The notes under the pieces were generated by a model. That model searched no databases, was not told where the DNA came from, and was given only the letters and a program-made list of their open reading frames with translations. A DNA stretch of 56,798 nt from DATLXU01 sp035575515 (lineage in GTDB: Bacteria; Acidobacteriota; Blastocatellia; UBA7656). This document shows, piece by piece, positions 18,448 through 27,556 of this stretch. Each line of letters opens with the position of its first letter. Within the stretch, counting starts at the first letter, position 1. The stretch covers positions 1 to 56,798 of the forward strand of contig DATLXU010000138.1 in the NCBI GenBank assembly GCA_035575515.1, given 5' to 3'. Both the position numbers and the translations under genes were made by a program.

Positions 18448-20724
18448 AAACCGCAGCAGGTAACTCATCTTGACGAAGAACTGGCGGCCCGTCACAGTCG
18501 TTGGCGAAAGCGTGCGCTGCAAAACGGGCGGCAAGGTCTGTGTGAGCGCGAGATTCTCGAATCCGTTGCTGTATCCGACATAAAGCGCCGTGCCGGGATT
18601 TACGAAATAGGTCACGAGAAAATCCAGATTCAACCGTTTGCTCCGCTCCGCTGAAATCAGCGACTGGTTCGCAAGCAGCGCGTCGTAATCCAATATCGCG
18701 CGCAATGAAAGCTCGCGCGTGAATTGATAATTGACCTTCGCGCGATACAGATGATTGTTGAATATGCTCGCGTCGCGCGGTATCGTTTGAACGTTTGAAT
18801 CGCCGCGCGTTCTCAATCGGCTGTAGATGTAAGTCTGTTCGATGGTCAGTTGCGATGATGGTCGGAGCGTCAGACCAAGCTGACTCTGCGTCGTGTTTGC
18901 AAGAAACGGATCAAGCCCGGCGGCGGGGAAGAAGTTGATGCCCTTGCCGCCCTGATAAGACGCGCTTACCGAAAGCCACTTCAGCCACGACGTTTCAAAA
19001 ACCAAGCTGGTTTTGCTTTTGTGAAAGCCGATGTCATTGAACAGCTCGAACGACTGCGAGCGCAGAGCGGAAATGAACGTCGTGTTGTTGAACCCGACTC
19101 TGAACTCGCCGTTCGTCTCCCAATCCTGCACGCGCCCGCGCCGGTCGTAATTAATCATCGCAAAACCCGATGGGCCGAAGCTCTGCACTGGTCCTTTCTT
19201 CGGTCTCCACTGGTAGCGCGCAAAGTTCTGAAAATTGCGAATGTCGACGCGCGGGATGAATCCGAGCTCCGCGCGAAATGTGGGGCTTCGGTCCGTGTAC
19301 CAACTGCTGTAATAGAGGTGTCGGTCCTGGTAATTTATCTCGCCATAAAAGGCCGAGCCGTTCAGGTGCTCGCCGTCGAGCAGCCGGGTGCGGCTCGCTA
19401 TCGCTTGCCCCGTCGCAACCCAGTGATCGTTCAGTTTCAGGCGAGTGTCGAACGAGGCGACGCGATTCGAGCTTGATCCGAAATCGCGGCTCGTAACGAG
19501 CACGCCCGCGCTCGATTGATCTCCGAACTCGCGCTTCAGGCGAAAAACGCCGATGCCGGCGCGGTTTCCATGAAACGGGCTGTCTTCCGCAAAACGATGG
19601 CCCGGCGCGCGGTCATCCATCGCAATCGCGCCGAGCGCCCAATGTCCGAGCTTTCCCGTGAGTCGCGCGCCGAATTGCGGGTCTGCGATACGGCGCGAGA
19701 AGAACAGATTCTCAGGCGTTTGAAAGAATCCTGCATTCTCCAAAAAGAACGGGCGCTTTTCGGGAAAGAATACCTCGAAGCGCTGATTGATCGTCACCTG
19801 CGGCTCGTCTGATTCAACCTGACTGAAATCGGGATTGAGCGTAACGTCCAGCGTGAGCGCGTCTTTGAGGACTACCTTCGCGTCGAGTCCCATGCGCAGG
19901 TCGTTGTCTGTGCGAAAGGCTGGAACCTGCGTGTCGAGAAAGCGGCTGCGCGCGACGAAGCCATAAGGGATCAACTGAATGTTTCGCCCCGGCGAGATGT
20001 TTTCAAGTCCTTCGAGAGTCGCCATCTGCTGAGCGAAGCCCTGAATCTGGCGCGAGATGTGCGGCCAGAATGATTGCTCGTTTGTGCGCGCGGTGATGCG
20101 AGCGAGCGCGATGCCCCACTCTTGCGTGGGCGCGTTGCTGAATCGCAGGCTCTTGAACGGGAGGGCTATGCGCACGATAAAGCCGTCTTCCGTCAATCGC
20201 CCTTCCGAGTGCCACAACGTGTCGAAACTGAAATCGTCGTCCTGCCCTTCGCTCGCAATGCCGTCCATCTGAATGCCGAGCGGGTTCACGATAAATTCGT
20301 AACCGCGCTGCCGGTCGTGAAACGTATCGAGCAGTACGCCGACAACGTCATCATTGAATATCGCTTCGCGTTTCGTCAGGTGCGCGCGAACCTTCGCGGG
20401 GTCGTCTTTGCACACGAAGATGACATAAAGATTCTTGTCGTCGTAAGAGAGGTAAGCCGTCGTCGGAAGCGTTGCGGGCGCGCCGTCCTGCGGCTCGCGC
20501 TGGAAAAACTCTGTGATTTTCAATGCCTGAGGAAGAGCCCCGCCCGAAAGATAATCCTCAATCTTCGGCGGCACGCTCACGCGCGGGATTGTGGCGGTCG
20601 GCGGCGAAGGGCGCGGAGTCGGTGACGGCGACAGGCTCGTCGAAGATTGCGCAAGCGTTGCAACGCTCGTCAGGCAGAGCGCAATGATGGCGGCAAAGAC
20701 ACGAATACCGAATTTGAAAAGCAT
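18445..20724 (-). CDS. DUF5916 outer-membrane protein with CBM9-like N-terminal domain
   Basis: This protein has 759 residues. A signal peptide (VATLAQ) and a Pro/Ser-rich linker precede a carbohydrate-binding-9-like fold (about 60-230: AYLSYDDKNLYVIFVCKDDP, DDVVGVLLDTFHDRQRGYEF). A DUF5916 domain rich in beta strands follows to the end, finishing in Phe (KMSYLLRF), the usual outer-membrane barrel signature. The typical FxPEKRPFFLENAGFF block of the family is present. Its function in the family is not established; a surface role in polysaccharide or protein handling is plausible. The stop codon lies inside a CTCTGCG-family palindrome. Confidence 0.85.
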   Translation of the reverse strand: MLFKFGIRVFAAIIALCLTSVATLAQSSTSLSPSPTPRPSPPTATIPRVSVPPKIEDYLSGGALPQALKITEFFQREPQDGAPATLPTTAYLSYDDKNLYVIFVCKDDPAKVRAHLTKREAIFNDDVVGVLLDTFHDRQRGYEFIVNPLGIQMDGIASEGQDDDFSFDTLWHSEGRLTEDGFIVRIALPFKSLRFSNAPTQEWGIALARITARTNEQSFWPHISRQIQGFAQQMATLEGLENISPGRNIQLIPYGFVARSRFLDTQVPAFRTDNDLRMGLDAKVVLKDALTLDVTLNPDFSQVESDEPQVTINQRFEVFFPEKRPFFLENAGFFQTPENLFFSRRIADPQFGARLTGKLGHWALGAIAMDDRAPGHRFAEDSPFHGNRAGIGVFRLKREFGDQSSAGVLVTSRDFGSSSNRVASFDTRLKLNDHWVATGQAIASRTRLLDGEHLNGSAFYGEINYQDRHLYYSSWYTDRSPTFRAELGFIPRVDIRNFQNFARYQWRPKKGPVQSFGPSGFAMINYDRRGRVQDWETNGEFRVGFNNTTFISALRSQSFELFNDIGFHKSKTSLVFETSWLKWLSVSASYQGGKGINFFPAAGLDPFLANTTQSQLGLTLRPSSQLTIEQTYIYSRLRTRGDSNVQTIPRDASIFNNHLYRAKVNYQFTRELSLRAILDYDALLANQSLISAERSKRLNLDFLVTYFVNPGTALYVGYSNGFENLALTQTLPPVLQRTLSPTTVTGRQFFVKMSYLLRF

Positions 20725-20782
20725 CTGTGTGACCTCAGTTTTGAAGTTGAAGGCTGTTGTATGAAATCAGCTAACCGAGAGT

Positions 20783-21499
20783 TTATTTTAATTTGCCTTG
20801 CGCAGCAGCCCCGCCTCCGGCTTGCTCGCGTTTCGGTTCAGTCAGCGAACCTGCAAACGAAGAACAGGTTGAAAAAGTTAATGCCGGAGGCTTCGCCTCT
20901 GGCGGCTTAGACTCCTGCGCTTTTGATGGTGAGGGTTCATCATTGGCTTCAACGGTCGCAGGCTGGTTGTTACTACGTCTGTCATCGCCCTTGAGCGATA
21001 TGCCCATTATCTTCGGATCGTTCATAAACGCGACGAGCTTTTCGGGGCTGAACTTGAACTGCACAACAAACGCTTCGCTGCGTTGAACGGCGACGATTAA
21101 CAGCTTGATGTCGTCTTTCTCGCGCGTCGAATAAACATACGACCATTGCCGTTCGCGCGGCGCGCTGTATTGAACGAGCGGCTCCCACGTCGAATTAACA
21201 TTGCCGCGAATCGCCCGATGAAATTCGCTTTCGGTGGGCGCAGGCCCGTTTGAATAATCGAGGTCGCGCAGCATCGCCACTTTGAAATTCTTCACGCCCG
21301 CAGGCTTGATGAGCTTCACGGCCAGTCGCGCAAGCATCATTATCCCGAAAAAGCCCTGCTGCTTTGCGCGGTAATTTTTCTTCATGTGATTGATCACCGC
21401 GCTGTAGCTCTTATCATCGGCGCGCGCGGTCGCGGCTGCGAGCGCGAGCGTCACCGCTATGATTAAGGCATGGGGAAGCAATCGTCTTCGCGTTGTCAT
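20783..21499 (-). CDS. DUF4252-type secreted protein, second copy in the ECF operon
   Basis: This 238-residue exported protein has a signal peptide ending AAATARA. The body (about 30-175) resembles DUF4252: an early helix with KLIKPAGVKNFKVAMLRDL, then short beta segments and a hydrophobic LLIVAVQRSEAFVVQF strand. A low-complexity Pro/Glu/Lys tail follows. It starts 5 bp after the stop of the other DUF4252 gene and is almost certainly cotranscribed with it. DUF4252 proteins occur with ECF sigma operons in Bacteroidetes and Acidobacteria; their molecular role is unknown. Family membership here is weaker than for the neighbour. Confidence 0.65.
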   Translation of the reverse strand: MTTRRRLLPHALIIAVTLALAAATARADDKSYSAVINHMKKNYRAKQQGFFGIMMLARLAVKLIKPAGVKNFKVAMLRDLDYSNGPAPTESEFHRAIRGNVNSTWEPLVQYSAPRERQWSYVYSTREKDDIKLLIVAVQRSEAFVVQFKFSPEKLVAFMNDPKIMGISLKGDDRRSNNQPATVEANDEPSPSKAQESKPPEAKPPALTFSTCSSFAGSLTEPKREQAGGGAAAQGKLK

Positions 21500-21504
21500 C
21501 GCAG

Positions 21505-22212
21505 CTACTCCTTCGGCGGCTTTTCGGTTCTAATCAGCGCGGGCGGTTTCTTTTCGTCGCGCCTGTCCGACGAGTCGTTCTCCTGCTGATCGTTATCGGG
21601 TTTCTTATCTTTGCGATTCTCTTTGACGGTCACGCCGGGCGCTTGCTCAAGCCCGAAGTTTGGAATGCCAAATTTCCCCTGTATGTCGCGCAGCTTCGAC
21701 ATATCAATCGCGCCGACGATGTTGACGACTGTTAATGCCTTCGGCTCTGCTGCAAGCACGGCCAGCCCCTTGACGATTGTTCCTTCGCTCATAATCACAA
21801 CGTCGTAGTTGCCTTCGCGCTTGCTGCGAACGTTTGCGACGCGCTCCCAGCCGGGCGCAGAGAGCTGCGAGCGAATCGCTTCAACATCAGACATCGTGTA
21901 TGCGCCTTCCGATTCAAACTCGAACCGCTTGACGTAGATTCCTTTCAGGCCCGAAAGAATCTCTTTGATCTTCGCCTCGTCGGGCGAGCGCTTCTCGCTG
22001 AGCGCGGCCATCGCCAGCCTTATCACTGACTCGCCAACCGTAACGTCAATGACCTTGTCCGCCGTGTTCGAGAATCTATCGAGATGGCTTATCTCGATCT
22101 GCCCCTGCTCGCGCGTTTGAGCGCGGGCCATCACGGTGGCAATGCAGGCAATCAAAGCTAGCATCACCGCAAGCGTCGCAATCCTGATGGATTTTTTATC
22201 AACCGACTTCAT
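21505..22212 (-). CDS. DUF4252-domain secreted protein
   Basis: This protein has about 235 residues from ATG 22212, preceded by GGGAGGAATT; the frame is open upstream, but only this start gives a signal peptide (ATVMARA). The DUF4252 features are an IRLAMAALSEKRSPDEAKIKEILSGLKGIYVKRFEFE-like block, then a serine-rich turn and a central YDVVIMSEG strand. The last 50 residues are Lys/Asp/Pro-rich and disordered. It lies directly after the anti-sigma gene with a short gap, so it is probably an output or sensor component of the ECF system in the periplasm. Its function is unknown. Confidence 0.75.
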   Translation of the reverse strand: MKSVDKKSIRIATLAVMLALIACIATVMARAQTREQGQIEISHLDRFSNTADKVIDVTVGESVIRLAMAALSEKRSPDEAKIKEILSGLKGIYVKRFEFESEGAYTMSDVEAIRSQLSAPGWERVANVRSKREGNYDVVIMSEGTIVKGLAVLAAEPKALTVVNIVGAIDMSKLRDIQGKFGIPNFGLEQAPGVTVKENRKDKKPDNDQQENDSSDRRDEKKPPALIRTEKPPKE

Positions 22213-22228
22213 AATTCCTCCCTTGCTC

Positions 22229-22825
22229 TCACCTGTTGCGCTCAGGCGCTGAATTGTGGCTGTCGTATTGCATCGCCCGCTGCGCGTCGTTGAACGTGTT
22301 CGATGCGATTTGAAGCGCAAACAAAACTTTCTCTTTAGCGGCCTCAGCTTCTGGGCTGACTCTTGGCGTCGCGCGTTGCGCGATGTTGATTCGAGAGCGA
22401 TTCAACTTTCGCCCGCCGCTCGCGCGAATCAAGCCGGGCTTGTCGCGATCAACTTTATTCTTGTTGGCAGTAGCAACTGTCCCTCTGGTTTCATCAGTCG
22501 CCTTCGGGTCGCTGTTATCTTGTACGCTCGGCGCGCCCGCTGTGGGTGCAGTTTGTTCGGCAATCGAGATGTTCACATCAACGCTCGCAGGCTTCGATTG
22601 CAAAAACCAGAAGGCGGCAACTGCAACAACTATCATCGCTGTTGCGGCTGCGGCGACAAATTGCATCCGTTGCGGCGCAAATAATGAAGCAAGCCGCTGC
22701 CACAGAGTTTTCTTCGGCGGCGCGGCAACTGGTTCACCCAGTCGCGCCAGCACGCGCGCCGCGAAATCCGGCGACGGTTCTTTGCGGCGGAAAGCTGCTT
22801 TCAATTCATCATCGAGACGGCTCAT
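22229..22825 (-). CDS. Putative anti-sigma factor, single-pass membrane protein
   Basis: This 198-residue protein has a short cytoplasmic N-terminus (MSRLDDELKAAFRRKEPSPDFAARVLARL), one transmembrane helix near residues 55-75 (FVAAAATAMIVVAVAAFWFL) and a basic, low-complexity outer part. Its ATG overlaps the sigma-factor stop by 4 bp, the normal translational coupling of an ECF sigma factor to its anti-sigma factor. No zinc HxxxCxxC anti-sigma motif is visible, so it belongs to a non-ZAS type. The assignment rests on position and topology. Confidence 0.75.
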   Translation of the reverse strand: MSRLDDELKAAFRRKEPSPDFAARVLARLGEPVAAPPKKTLWQRLASLFAPQRMQFVAAAATAMIVVAVAAFWFLQSKPASVDVNISIAEQTAPTAGAPSVQDNSDPKATDETRGTVATANKNKVDRDKPGLIRASGGRKLNRSRINIAQRATPRVSPEAEAAKEKVLFALQIASNTFNDAQRAMQYDSHNSAPERNR

Positions 22826-23403
22826 ATCTGTACTTCTCCGAGCGTGCGGCTCAGCTTGTCGCGAAGCATTGCAAGCGAGCGACGCAGATGGCTTTTAACG
22901 GTGTTGAGCGGCATATCAAGCACCTTTGAAATTTCGGAAGGGTCGAGGTCTTCCTGGTAGCGGAGTATCACGACCATTCGCGCTTTTTCCGGCAGCGTAT
23001 CAACCATTCGCCGCACCGTGTCCGAAAGCATGAAATCATCTTCCGTGGGCGCGGCGACCGGTTCGGGCACATCCTCAATGCTCACCTGCGGTCGCACCCT
23101 CCGGCGGCGCGCTGCGTCAATCGAGCGGTGGCTCGTGACCTTGCGCAGCCAGAACGTGAGGTGAGCAGGCGACTTGATGGCAGAGAGGTTCTGGTGGAGG
23201 TTCAGGAACACTTCTTGAGCCAACTCTTCCGCCACCGCACTGTCGCGCAGAAAGTGATAGGCAAGGCTATAGACCATGCCCTGGTGCTCGCGCACGATTT
23301 CTGCGAAGGCAAATTGATCGCCCCGGGCCGACCTCGCCAGTAGATCATCGAGCCGAGCATCCGCAGCCTTTTCCAATGCGATTGTCCCTTCCCACCCCAC
23401 CAT
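22822..23403 (-). CDS. ECF-type RNA polymerase sigma factor
   Basis: This sigma-70-family protein has about 193 residues. Region 2 covers about 25-90 (FAEIVREHQGMVYSLAYHFLRDSAVAEELAQEVF) and region 4 about 125-185 (LPEKARMVVILRYQEDLDPSEISKVLDMPLNTVKSHLRRSL), joined by a short linker. There is no region 1.1 or 3. The ATG at 23403 has a poor ribosome site; a TTG at 23376 sits behind GGAAGGGA and could be the real start. It leads an operon with an overlapping anti-sigma gene and two DUF4252 genes and is probably autoregulated from the 224-bp spacer upstream. Confidence 0.92.
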   Translation of the reverse strand: MVGWEGTIALEKAADARLDDLLARSARGDQFAFAEIVREHQGMVYSLAYHFLRDSAVAEELAQEVFLNLHQNLSAIKSPAHLTFWLRKVTSHRSIDAARRRRVRPQVSIEDVPEPVAAPTEDDFMLSDTVRRMVDTLPEKARMVVILRYQEDLDPSEISKVLDMPLNTVKSHLRRSLAMLRDKLSRTLGEVQI

Positions 23404-23627
23404 ACCTTAAGTACGCAACGGCCCCGCGATAGAGTGCAGATTTTTATTTCGGTTCATCAGGCCGGATGAAATTAGAATCAGGCGCAGAGCATGATAGCAG
23501 CGCGAAGCCGGAAGCTGAAAACCATAAGGGCAGCCTGTTCAAATGCCTAAACAGTTCCAGTTGAAAAAGAGCATCCGCTGTTGTTTAATCTCAATGTAAG
23601 CTAAGGCAACGAAAGAGGGGGAAGGGG

Positions 23628-23993
23628 ATGCTCTCACAATCAGACTTCGACCGGTTCATCGAAAACTACAACGAGGATTTTTATTTTCTGCTCAGGCGCG
23701 CGAGCGCGGGAACCTACGATTGCCTGCTCACCTCGTTTATGGTCTTGAAGGATTTGCACGACGTGATACACACGTTGTCCGGGATAGGCGGGCTGCAATT
23801 TCAAGTAAAACCTTATCCTTTCAATTTCCGGGCCAACGATGCATTGCTCAATCTGCTTGGGTTCGACGCTCCGCAGATCAACAACATCTACGGCTTTCTC
23901 AATTACGTCAAGCAGACTCAAGGCAAAGAGTTTGAAGAGTGCATTGCCGAAGGAGTCAGCAGCGGTTGCCTGCCCATAGCCGGGCGCGCATGA
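23628..23993 (+). CDS. Hypothetical 121-residue protein
   Basis: This protein is not recognised. The ATG is preceded by a very strong purine tract (GAGGGGGAAGGGG), indicating a real, well-translated gene. It is soluble, with no signal peptide; it is acidic and aromatic-rich at the start (DFDRFIENYNEDFYFLLRRAS), then has helical segments with Leu/Ile/Val and a late GKEFEECIAEG. Two Cys residues lie near the C-terminus (EECIAEGVSSGCLP). It is divergent from the ECF operon and could be one of its targets. A terminator hairpin follows immediately. Confidence 0.62.
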   Translation: MLSQSDFDRFIENYNEDFYFLLRRASAGTYDCLLTSFMVLKDLHDVIHTLSGIGGLQFQVKPYPFNFRANDALLNLLGFDAPQINNIYGFLNYVKQTQGKEFEECIAEGVSSGCLPIAGRA

Positions 23994-24003
23994 TTTTTGG
24001 AGT

Positions 24004-24025
24004 GCGCCGACAAGTCGGCGCTTTT
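24004..24025 (+). terminator. Intrinsic terminator
   Basis: GCGCCG (24004-24009) pairs with CGGCGC (24016-24021), followed by TTTT. It lies 10 bp after the hypothetical gene and before the convergent GDPD gene. The T tract is short. Confidence 0.65.
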
Positions 24026-24084
24026 GGTGCGGGTAGCCATAGCGGTGACAAGCCAACGTTTTCCAAATCAATTCACAGACCGCG

Positions 24085-25164
24085 CTAGTTTCGCTTCGGC
24101 CCACCTTCGATTGCCGCTTTCCAAAGCGCGGGATAATCTGTGAAGCCGCCATCAATTCCTAAATAAACATAGCGTTGAATGTCGCTGATGATGTTCTGGC
24201 GAACGCTTGAGCCGTTCTGCTGTTGTTCATCGAGCGGGCGGCGCGAGGTCGGCGTAGTCAATCCGCGAAATGTGTACGGGTGAACAATCAGACCCGCCCG
24301 GTGAAGCGTCGCAACGTCGGCGGCGCTTGCAAGCATCGCTTTCGATGGCCCTGCGCCGCGCGCGTAAGCGGCAATTTCCTGCGCAAGCTCAGGCGTGATT
24401 TTCGCCGTGTCGGTTTTGCGGTTCGCGTCTTCCATCGGAAGAAGCTGAATGCGCGCGTACTGCGGAGCAATCTCTTTCATGCGAAGCAGAGCCGATTTGT
24501 AAAACGATTGAATGAAGACTCGGTCGCGCTTTTCTCTTTTATCGCAGCCGTGCGCTTTGAGCGTAGCGGCGAGTCGTTCGGCAACATCGTAGCCGAGCGA
24601 TTTGTAAAACGGGTAATGCTTCAATTCGATGTAAAGCCCCGCACGATTGTTGATAAACTTTATCGCCTCTTCGAGCGTCGGGATGCGCTGTCTCGAAAAA
24701 TCTGAGCGAGCGGCAAACGGATTCGTTCGATTAAACCATGAGCCTGCGTCGAGCCGCTTGATTTCCGCCAGCGTGAAATCAACGGCGTACCAGCCGCGCT
24801 TCGCTTCGCCTTCGCCCGCAACGTCGCGCACAGTCGCGCGTTCGGGAAAAACTTCCGCGACGTTTGTCGTGCGCGCAAGGTCAGGATCGTGCAGGCAGAT
24901 GAGCGCGCCGTCTTTCGTTATTTGCAAATCCTGTTCGACGAAATCGGCCCCCTGCTGAATCGCCAACTCGTAAGCTGCGAGCGTGTGCTCAGGCGCATAC
25001 CCGGAAGCTCCGCGATGAGCGATGAGCAATGGCTTTGTCTGATTCACATCTGTGCTTATCGCAGGCGTGGGAATGGCCGGATGGGCTGACAGCAAAATCG
25101 CCGCAAGCAGAGTTAACACGCGCGTTCGACCATTGTGAGCGAGGCATAGCAAGTCGGTCAGCAT
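24085..25164 (-). CDS. Glycerophosphodiester phosphodiesterase (GDPD), exported
   Basis: This protein has about 359 residues from ATG 25164, preceded by GGAAG, which gives a signal sequence (TRVLTLLAAILLSAHPA). The catalytic signature HRGASGYAPEHT near residue 50 is followed by EQDLQITKDGALICLHDPDLARTT, with the acid pair and second His of the GDPD TIM barrel. It hydrolyses glycerophosphodiesters to glycerol-3-phosphate and an alcohol, probably in the periplasm for phosphate or lipid-headgroup salvage. The frame is open upstream to 25440, but that part overlaps the divergent M1 gene and is rejected. Confidence 0.9.
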   Translation of the reverse strand: MLTDLLCLAHNGRTRVLTLLAAILLSAHPAIPTPAISTDVNQTKPLLIAHRGASGYAPEHTLAAYELAIQQGADFVEQDLQITKDGALICLHDPDLARTTNVAEVFPERATVRDVAGEGEAKRGWYAVDFTLAEIKRLDAGSWFNRTNPFAARSDFSRQRIPTLEEAIKFINNRAGLYIELKHYPFYKSLGYDVAERLAATLKAHGCDKREKRDRVFIQSFYKSALLRMKEIAPQYARIQLLPMEDANRKTDTAKITPELAQEIAAYARGAGPSKAMLASAADVATLHRAGLIVHPYTFRGLTTPTSRRPLDEQQQNGSSVRQNIISDIQRYVYLGIDGGFTDYPALWKAAIEGGPKRN

Positions 25165-25263
25165 AATCTTCCTTTCGCTGAAAAGGGCAGGAGCAAAATA
25201 AATCACAGCGGCAGGTTTATTCAACTCATCTGCTGGAAGACAAGCGCCGAAACTTCGCTGTGT

Positions 25264-25269
25264 TATAAT
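25264..25269 (+). promoter_or_regulatory. Candidate -10 box of the M1 aminopeptidase gene
   Basis: A perfect TATAAT lies 27 bp before the ATG, in a GTGTTATAATG context. No good -35 is visible at 17 bp (GACAAG lies at a longer spacing). It sits in the 132-bp divergent spacer with GDPD. Confidence 0.45.
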
Positions 25270-25296
25270 GTCAGCCATCATCAGTCGAGAGAAATC

Positions 25297-27060
25297 ATGA
25301 AAAAAGCGCGTGTCGTTTGTCTCATTCTTATAGCCACGATTCTCTTCTCTGCGTCGTCGCTTGGCGCGGCTCGCGGCGATGGCGAAACAATCTTCGAGCG
25401 CATCAAACGCGAGCATGAATGGATTAAGAAATATAACCATAAGCCGATAGCTTCAGCCGCAGGCTTTGCGCTTCAAGCAACAAACGCAGAACATCAATCC
25501 ATTGACGTAAAACATTACCGCTTGCAGATTGCGCTCACGCCTGAACCTGCGAGCATCGCAGGAACGGTGACTATCAACGCCGAAGCGAGTGCGACGGTTG
25601 ATTCAATCAGCATTGATGCAAGCGATAACCTCGTCATTGACGGAGTGCGAGTTGACGGGAGCGCGCAAGAGTTTCAACGCAAGCAATCGCGCATCGTGAT
25701 CAACTTCTCACAAACATTTTCTGCCGGAAGAGCGTTCACAATCGCGGTTCAATATCACGGCGTGCCTGTAACTTCGGGGCTGCTCGGCGGCGGGATGCTC
25801 GTCTCAAAGCACGGCAGCAACAACACGACCGTGATGGCAAATCTCAGCGAGCCTTACGCTGCTCCTACATGGTGGCCTTGCGTTGACGACGCTACGGACA
25901 AAGCTACAGTTGAAGTCGAAGCCACTGTTCCTGAAAACTTTCGAGCAGCTTCAAATGGCGTGCTTGAAAAAGTAGAAGCGAACGCGAACCACACCGTCAC
26001 ATACTTCTGGCGCGAAGACGCTCCGCTTGCAACTTACCTTGTCTCGGTCGCCGCCGCCGATTACGTGACGTTTGAAGACAGCTACACTGCGATGGACGGC
26101 ACGCGCATGCCGATAGTTTATTACGTCTATCCTGAGCACGAAGCGAAAGCGCGACAGAAGTTCGCCGTCACGCGCGATGCGATTGAGATATTCGCGCCGC
26201 TTTTTGGCGAGTACCCTTTCGTCAAAGAGAAGTACGGCATGGCGGAGTTTTCGTGGAGCGGCGGGATGGAGCATCAAACGATGACGAGCCTCGGCGCGAG
26301 CATCATTGGTTCCGAGCGCAGCAGCGGGCAGGGAGTAATCGCGCACGAGCTTGCGCATCAATGGTGGGGCGATTTCGTTACGATGAAGTCGTGGCGGGAC
26401 ATCTGGCTCAACGAAGGCTTTGCGAGCTACGCAGAGGTTCTGTTCTTTGAGCGATACCTCAATCTGGATGCAGGCCAGTTGATGAGCGAAAGCTACGACG
26501 ACGGCAAACTCGACGGGCAATTGGGCGGAACCGTCACGGCTGAAAATCTCGACAACCCGTTTGATGACCGCGGCGCGATTTATGATAAGGGCGCATGGGT
26601 GCTTCACATGCTTCGTCACATTCTTGGCGATGAGAGATTCTTTGCGGCCCTGAAAGAATACGCGCGGCGCTTCGCGTTTGGGAATGCTGCGACGGCGGAT
26701 TTCCAGCATGTGTGCGAGCAGTTTTATGGCGGCTCGCTCGAATGGTTTTTCCAGCAGTGGATTTACGCGCCGGGCCGCCCGGTTTATAAAATCTCAACAG
26801 AGATAAGCCCGCCCGACGCGCAGGGCAACTACGCGGTGAAGCTGACTATCAAGCAGAAGCAATCGCACACTATACCGGGCCGTCAAGAGCGGGTTTACAT
26901 CATGCCTCTGGACGTGACGGTTCATTATGCGGACGGCAGCAGCGAGATTCGCGCGGTTTGGAACGACTCGCGCAGGCAGAGTTTTACGTTCACCGCGTCG
27001 AAGCGACCCGTTGATATAGGAGTTGACGAGGGGCGATGGGTTTTGAAGAAGTTAAAATGA
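25297..27060 (+). CDS. M1-family zinc aminopeptidase, exported
   Basis: This 587-residue protein has a signal peptide (LILIATILFSASSLGAARG). The N-terminal beta-saddle covers about 50-260. The catalytic domain has an exopeptidase motif variant (GGMEHQ instead of GAMEN) and the zinc site HELAHQWW followed 18 residues later by NEGFASYAE. A catalytic Tyr candidate lies in GAIYDKGAWVL. The helical C-terminal domain is short, as in compact bacterial M1 enzymes. It trims N-terminal residues from peptides in the periplasm or outside. The start follows GAGAGAAATC. Confidence 0.93.
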   Translation: MKKARVVCLILIATILFSASSLGAARGDGETIFERIKREHEWIKKYNHKPIASAAGFALQATNAEHQSIDVKHYRLQIALTPEPASIAGTVTINAEASATVDSISIDASDNLVIDGVRVDGSAQEFQRKQSRIVINFSQTFSAGRAFTIAVQYHGVPVTSGLLGGGMLVSKHGSNNTTVMANLSEPYAAPTWWPCVDDATDKATVEVEATVPENFRAASNGVLEKVEANANHTVTYFWREDAPLATYLVSVAAADYVTFEDSYTAMDGTRMPIVYYVYPEHEAKARQKFAVTRDAIEIFAPLFGEYPFVKEKYGMAEFSWSGGMEHQTMTSLGASIIGSERSSGQGVIAHELAHQWWGDFVTMKSWRDIWLNEGFASYAEVLFFERYLNLDAGQLMSESYDDGKLDGQLGGTVTAENLDNPFDDRGAIYDKGAWVLHMLRHILGDERFFAALKEYARRFAFGNAATADFQHVCEQFYGGSLEWFFQQWIYAPGRPVYKISTEISPPDAQGNYAVKLTIKQKQSHTIPGRQERVYIMPLDVTVHYADGSSEIRAVWNDSRRQSFTFTASKRPVDIGVDEGRWVLKKLK

Positions 27061-27143
27061 AGGCACAGACCGGAACACAACCGTGATTGATTCGTTTTAT
27101 GAGTTATTGACCTTATCTGATTTTGAGGCGGCAGGGAGGAATT

Positions 27144-27488
27144 ATGAAACGAATCCTGATTGTTGTCGCAGCTTTGATTCTGGTCGTCGCAGCATTTGCC
27201 GGAAACTCAGGCAGCCAGAAACCATCAAGCGTCGAAGACAGGAGATTATCAGGCCCTGAAGAATCGTTCAGCGCCGACCGATGGGAGTACCTTGTAGTCG
27301 CGGGCGCGAACAGCAATCTCACCCCTTCCGGCAATCCGAGACTGCGCAAGGATGAGTCACAAGCGTTCAGCCGTGAGGCATTTGTGCTGGAGCAGAATCT
27401 CGACAAGCTCGGAGCCAAGGGGTGGGAACTTGTATCCGTCTCCGGTTCTCCCGCTGACCCAATATACTACTTCAAGCGCAGAAAGTGA
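27144..27488 (+). CDS. Small exported DUF4177-like protein
   Basis: This protein has about 114 residues from ATG 27144 after GGAGGAATT. A signal peptide (ILIVVAALILVVAAFAG) precedes a compact domain with WEYLVVAGANS, LEQNLDKLGAKGWELVSVSG and YYFKRRK, the pattern of DUF4177: a strand, then LNxLGxxGWELV, then a closing Tyr/Lys-rich strand. The family has no established function. It lies 83 bp after the aminopeptidase and may be read from the same transcript. Confidence 0.72.
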   Translation: MKRILIVVAALILVVAAFAGNSGSQKPSSVEDRRLSGPEESFSADRWEYLVVAGANSNLTPSGNPRLRKDESQAFSREAFVLEQNLDKLGAKGWELVSVSGSPADPIYYFKRRK

Positions 27489-27556
27489 CGGCGCACAGTT
27501 ATCTCTTCTCAGCTTATTCAATCTTTTTCAACAGATGAGCCTGCGCGATTCGAGAA

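Noticed and set aside
25165..25440. 92-residue N-terminal extension of the GDPD protein
   Set aside because: It would overlap the divergent M1 gene, and the internal start at 25164 has a ribosome site and a signal peptide.
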